Positions 63,336 to 64,000 of a DNA stretch of 64,000 bases are shown here, one piece after another. The position numbers were made by a program, and so were the translations under genes. This DNA is from Calvatia gigantea (Eukaryota; Basidiomycota; Agaricomycetes; Agaricales; Lycoperdaceae). The DNA is taken from assembly GCA_025093985.1 (NCBI GenBank), contig JACAAK010000011.1:1736001-1800000 (forward strand), written 5' to 3'. Every line of letters begins with the position of its first letter. Within the stretch, counting starts at the first letter, position 1. The notes beneath the pieces are model-generated. The model had not been told where the DNA came from. It saw only the letters and a list, made by a program, of their open reading frames with translations, and searched no databases.

Positions 63336-64000
63336 ATGATTGAGGACAAATACATCGGTCTGGCACTTGCAGTCTCAAGCTCACTAGCAATTGGCACAAG
63401 TTTCATCATCACAAAAAAGGTAGCTGCCGGCTCCATCTTTGGCATGAATCTTCTATTCACTACGGGCGGCGTCTACAGGGTCTTAATGATGCAGGAGAAA
63501 GAAACTCTTACGGAGCGCAGGCATCCGACAATCACTCGTACTTAAAGAATCCCATTTGGTGGGCCGGCATGTCGACATGTGCGTTATCATCCTCCTTCTT
63601 GTTGACTTGTCGTCCTAAGCCAATGTCCTCCTCGATTTGTGTGTTCGCTGAACAGTGGTCTTGGGTGAAAGTGAGTACTCCATTCAGTGTCCTGACAAGG
63701 GTCCTGTATGCTCAATCATGGTCCGCAGTCGCTAACTTTGCTGCGTACACCTTCGCCCCTCCAATATTGGTGACACCGCTGGGAGCTCTGAGTGTGCTCA
63801 TCGGGTACATCCCTCTGTGTCCTGCTTTCTACCCATCGCTCACCAGCACCCGTTGCCCAGGGCTGTACTTGCGTCATTCCTATTAAATGAAGAACTCGGT
63901 CACCTGGGTCGCCTTGGTTGCGCACTATGTTTGATTGGATCCCTCATTATTGTCCTGCACGCCCCCGAGGACAAACCGGTAGAAACTGTCGACGAAATCC
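63336..64000 (+). CDS. NIPA-like magnesium transporter (DUF803), N-terminal half, runs off right edge
   Basis: Polytopic membrane protein of the NIPA/SLC57 family, proposed to carry Mg2+. Exons: 63336-63419 (MIEDKYIGLALAVSSSLAIGT, then FIITKK), 63479 to about 63574 (GLNDAGERNSYG...YLKNPIWWAGMST), a 15-nt exon at about 63657 (LVLGE), then IANFAAYTFAPPILVTPLGALSVLIG, and a last exon from about 63870 (AVLASFLLNEELGHLGRLG, LIGSLIIVLHAPED). At least four membrane segments are visible. All junctions keep frame. The sequence ends in VETVDEI, about a third of the way through a typical member. Confidence 0.92.

Noticed and set aside
1..64000. CRISPR arrays, operons, bacterial defence genes
   Set aside because: No regularly spaced repeats. 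Gene structure is eukaryotic throughout, with spliced genes and no polycistronic spacing.

Overview
The window reads as genomic DNA of a filamentous basidiomycete, most likely a mushroom-forming Agaricomycete. Genes carry many short (about 45-70 nt) GT-AG introns and lie on both strands without operons. The families also fit: an atypical G-alpha, expanded F-box genes, a GH5 enzyme, an exomer ChAPs subunit, a NIPA-type transporter, a tyrosine-recombinase (DIRS-type) retrotransposon and Ty3/gypsy fragments. Species cannot be named from the sequence alone.

Layout. 1-5313 (-): two tandem paralogs of a zinc-finger SF1 RNA helicase of the MOV10/SDE3/SAD-3 type. 8199-10616 (+): an atypical G-protein alpha subunit with a very long low-complexity insert. 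12216-16690: remnants of an F-box family and of an integrase-like gene. 17421-18868 (+): a 2-oxoglutarate/Fe(II) oxygenase. 19660-23254 (+): a third helicase paralog, followed by two F-box genes (-) and a helicase 3'-end fragment produced by segmental duplication. 27762-41440: a DIRS element inserted cleanly into exon 1 of an F-box gene, then a tandem repeat of DIRS + F-box 5' end + oxygenase, with Ty3/gypsy debris between the copies. 45625-49360: a GH5 gene split by a gypsy fragment, with a partial duplication. 49681-52762 (-): intact Xaa-Pro aminopeptidase with a mitochondrial-type presequence. 53492-54339 (-): an HSP20 gene with an 89-bp internal tandem duplication. 54425-56795: gypsy integrase debris and a 448-bp direct repeat. 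56796-63134: conserved genes (CCDC6-like coiled coil, F-box/LRR-like protein, ChAPs exomer subunit, tRNA-Val). 63336-end: NIPA-like magnesium transporter.

There are two compartments. The right-hand 15 kb and the aminopeptidase are intact in frame through many introns. The helicase, F-box, oxygenase and G-alpha copies are almost all interrupted by single-base indels, mostly +1 insertions, or by transposons. The two DIRS copies differ only by transitions, mostly at CpG, up to about position 32366, and are essentially identical beyond it through the neighbouring host sequence. This fits unequal crossing-over between two DIRS insertions plus C-to-T decay of transposon DNA. The best candidate for unusual biology is the duplicated family of zinc-finger MOV10/SAD-3-like helicases, a family linked to RNA silencing, lying in the transposon-rich part. 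I see no sign of a self-contained new system such as a CRISPR array or defence operon. All homology calls come from reading motifs, not from database searches.
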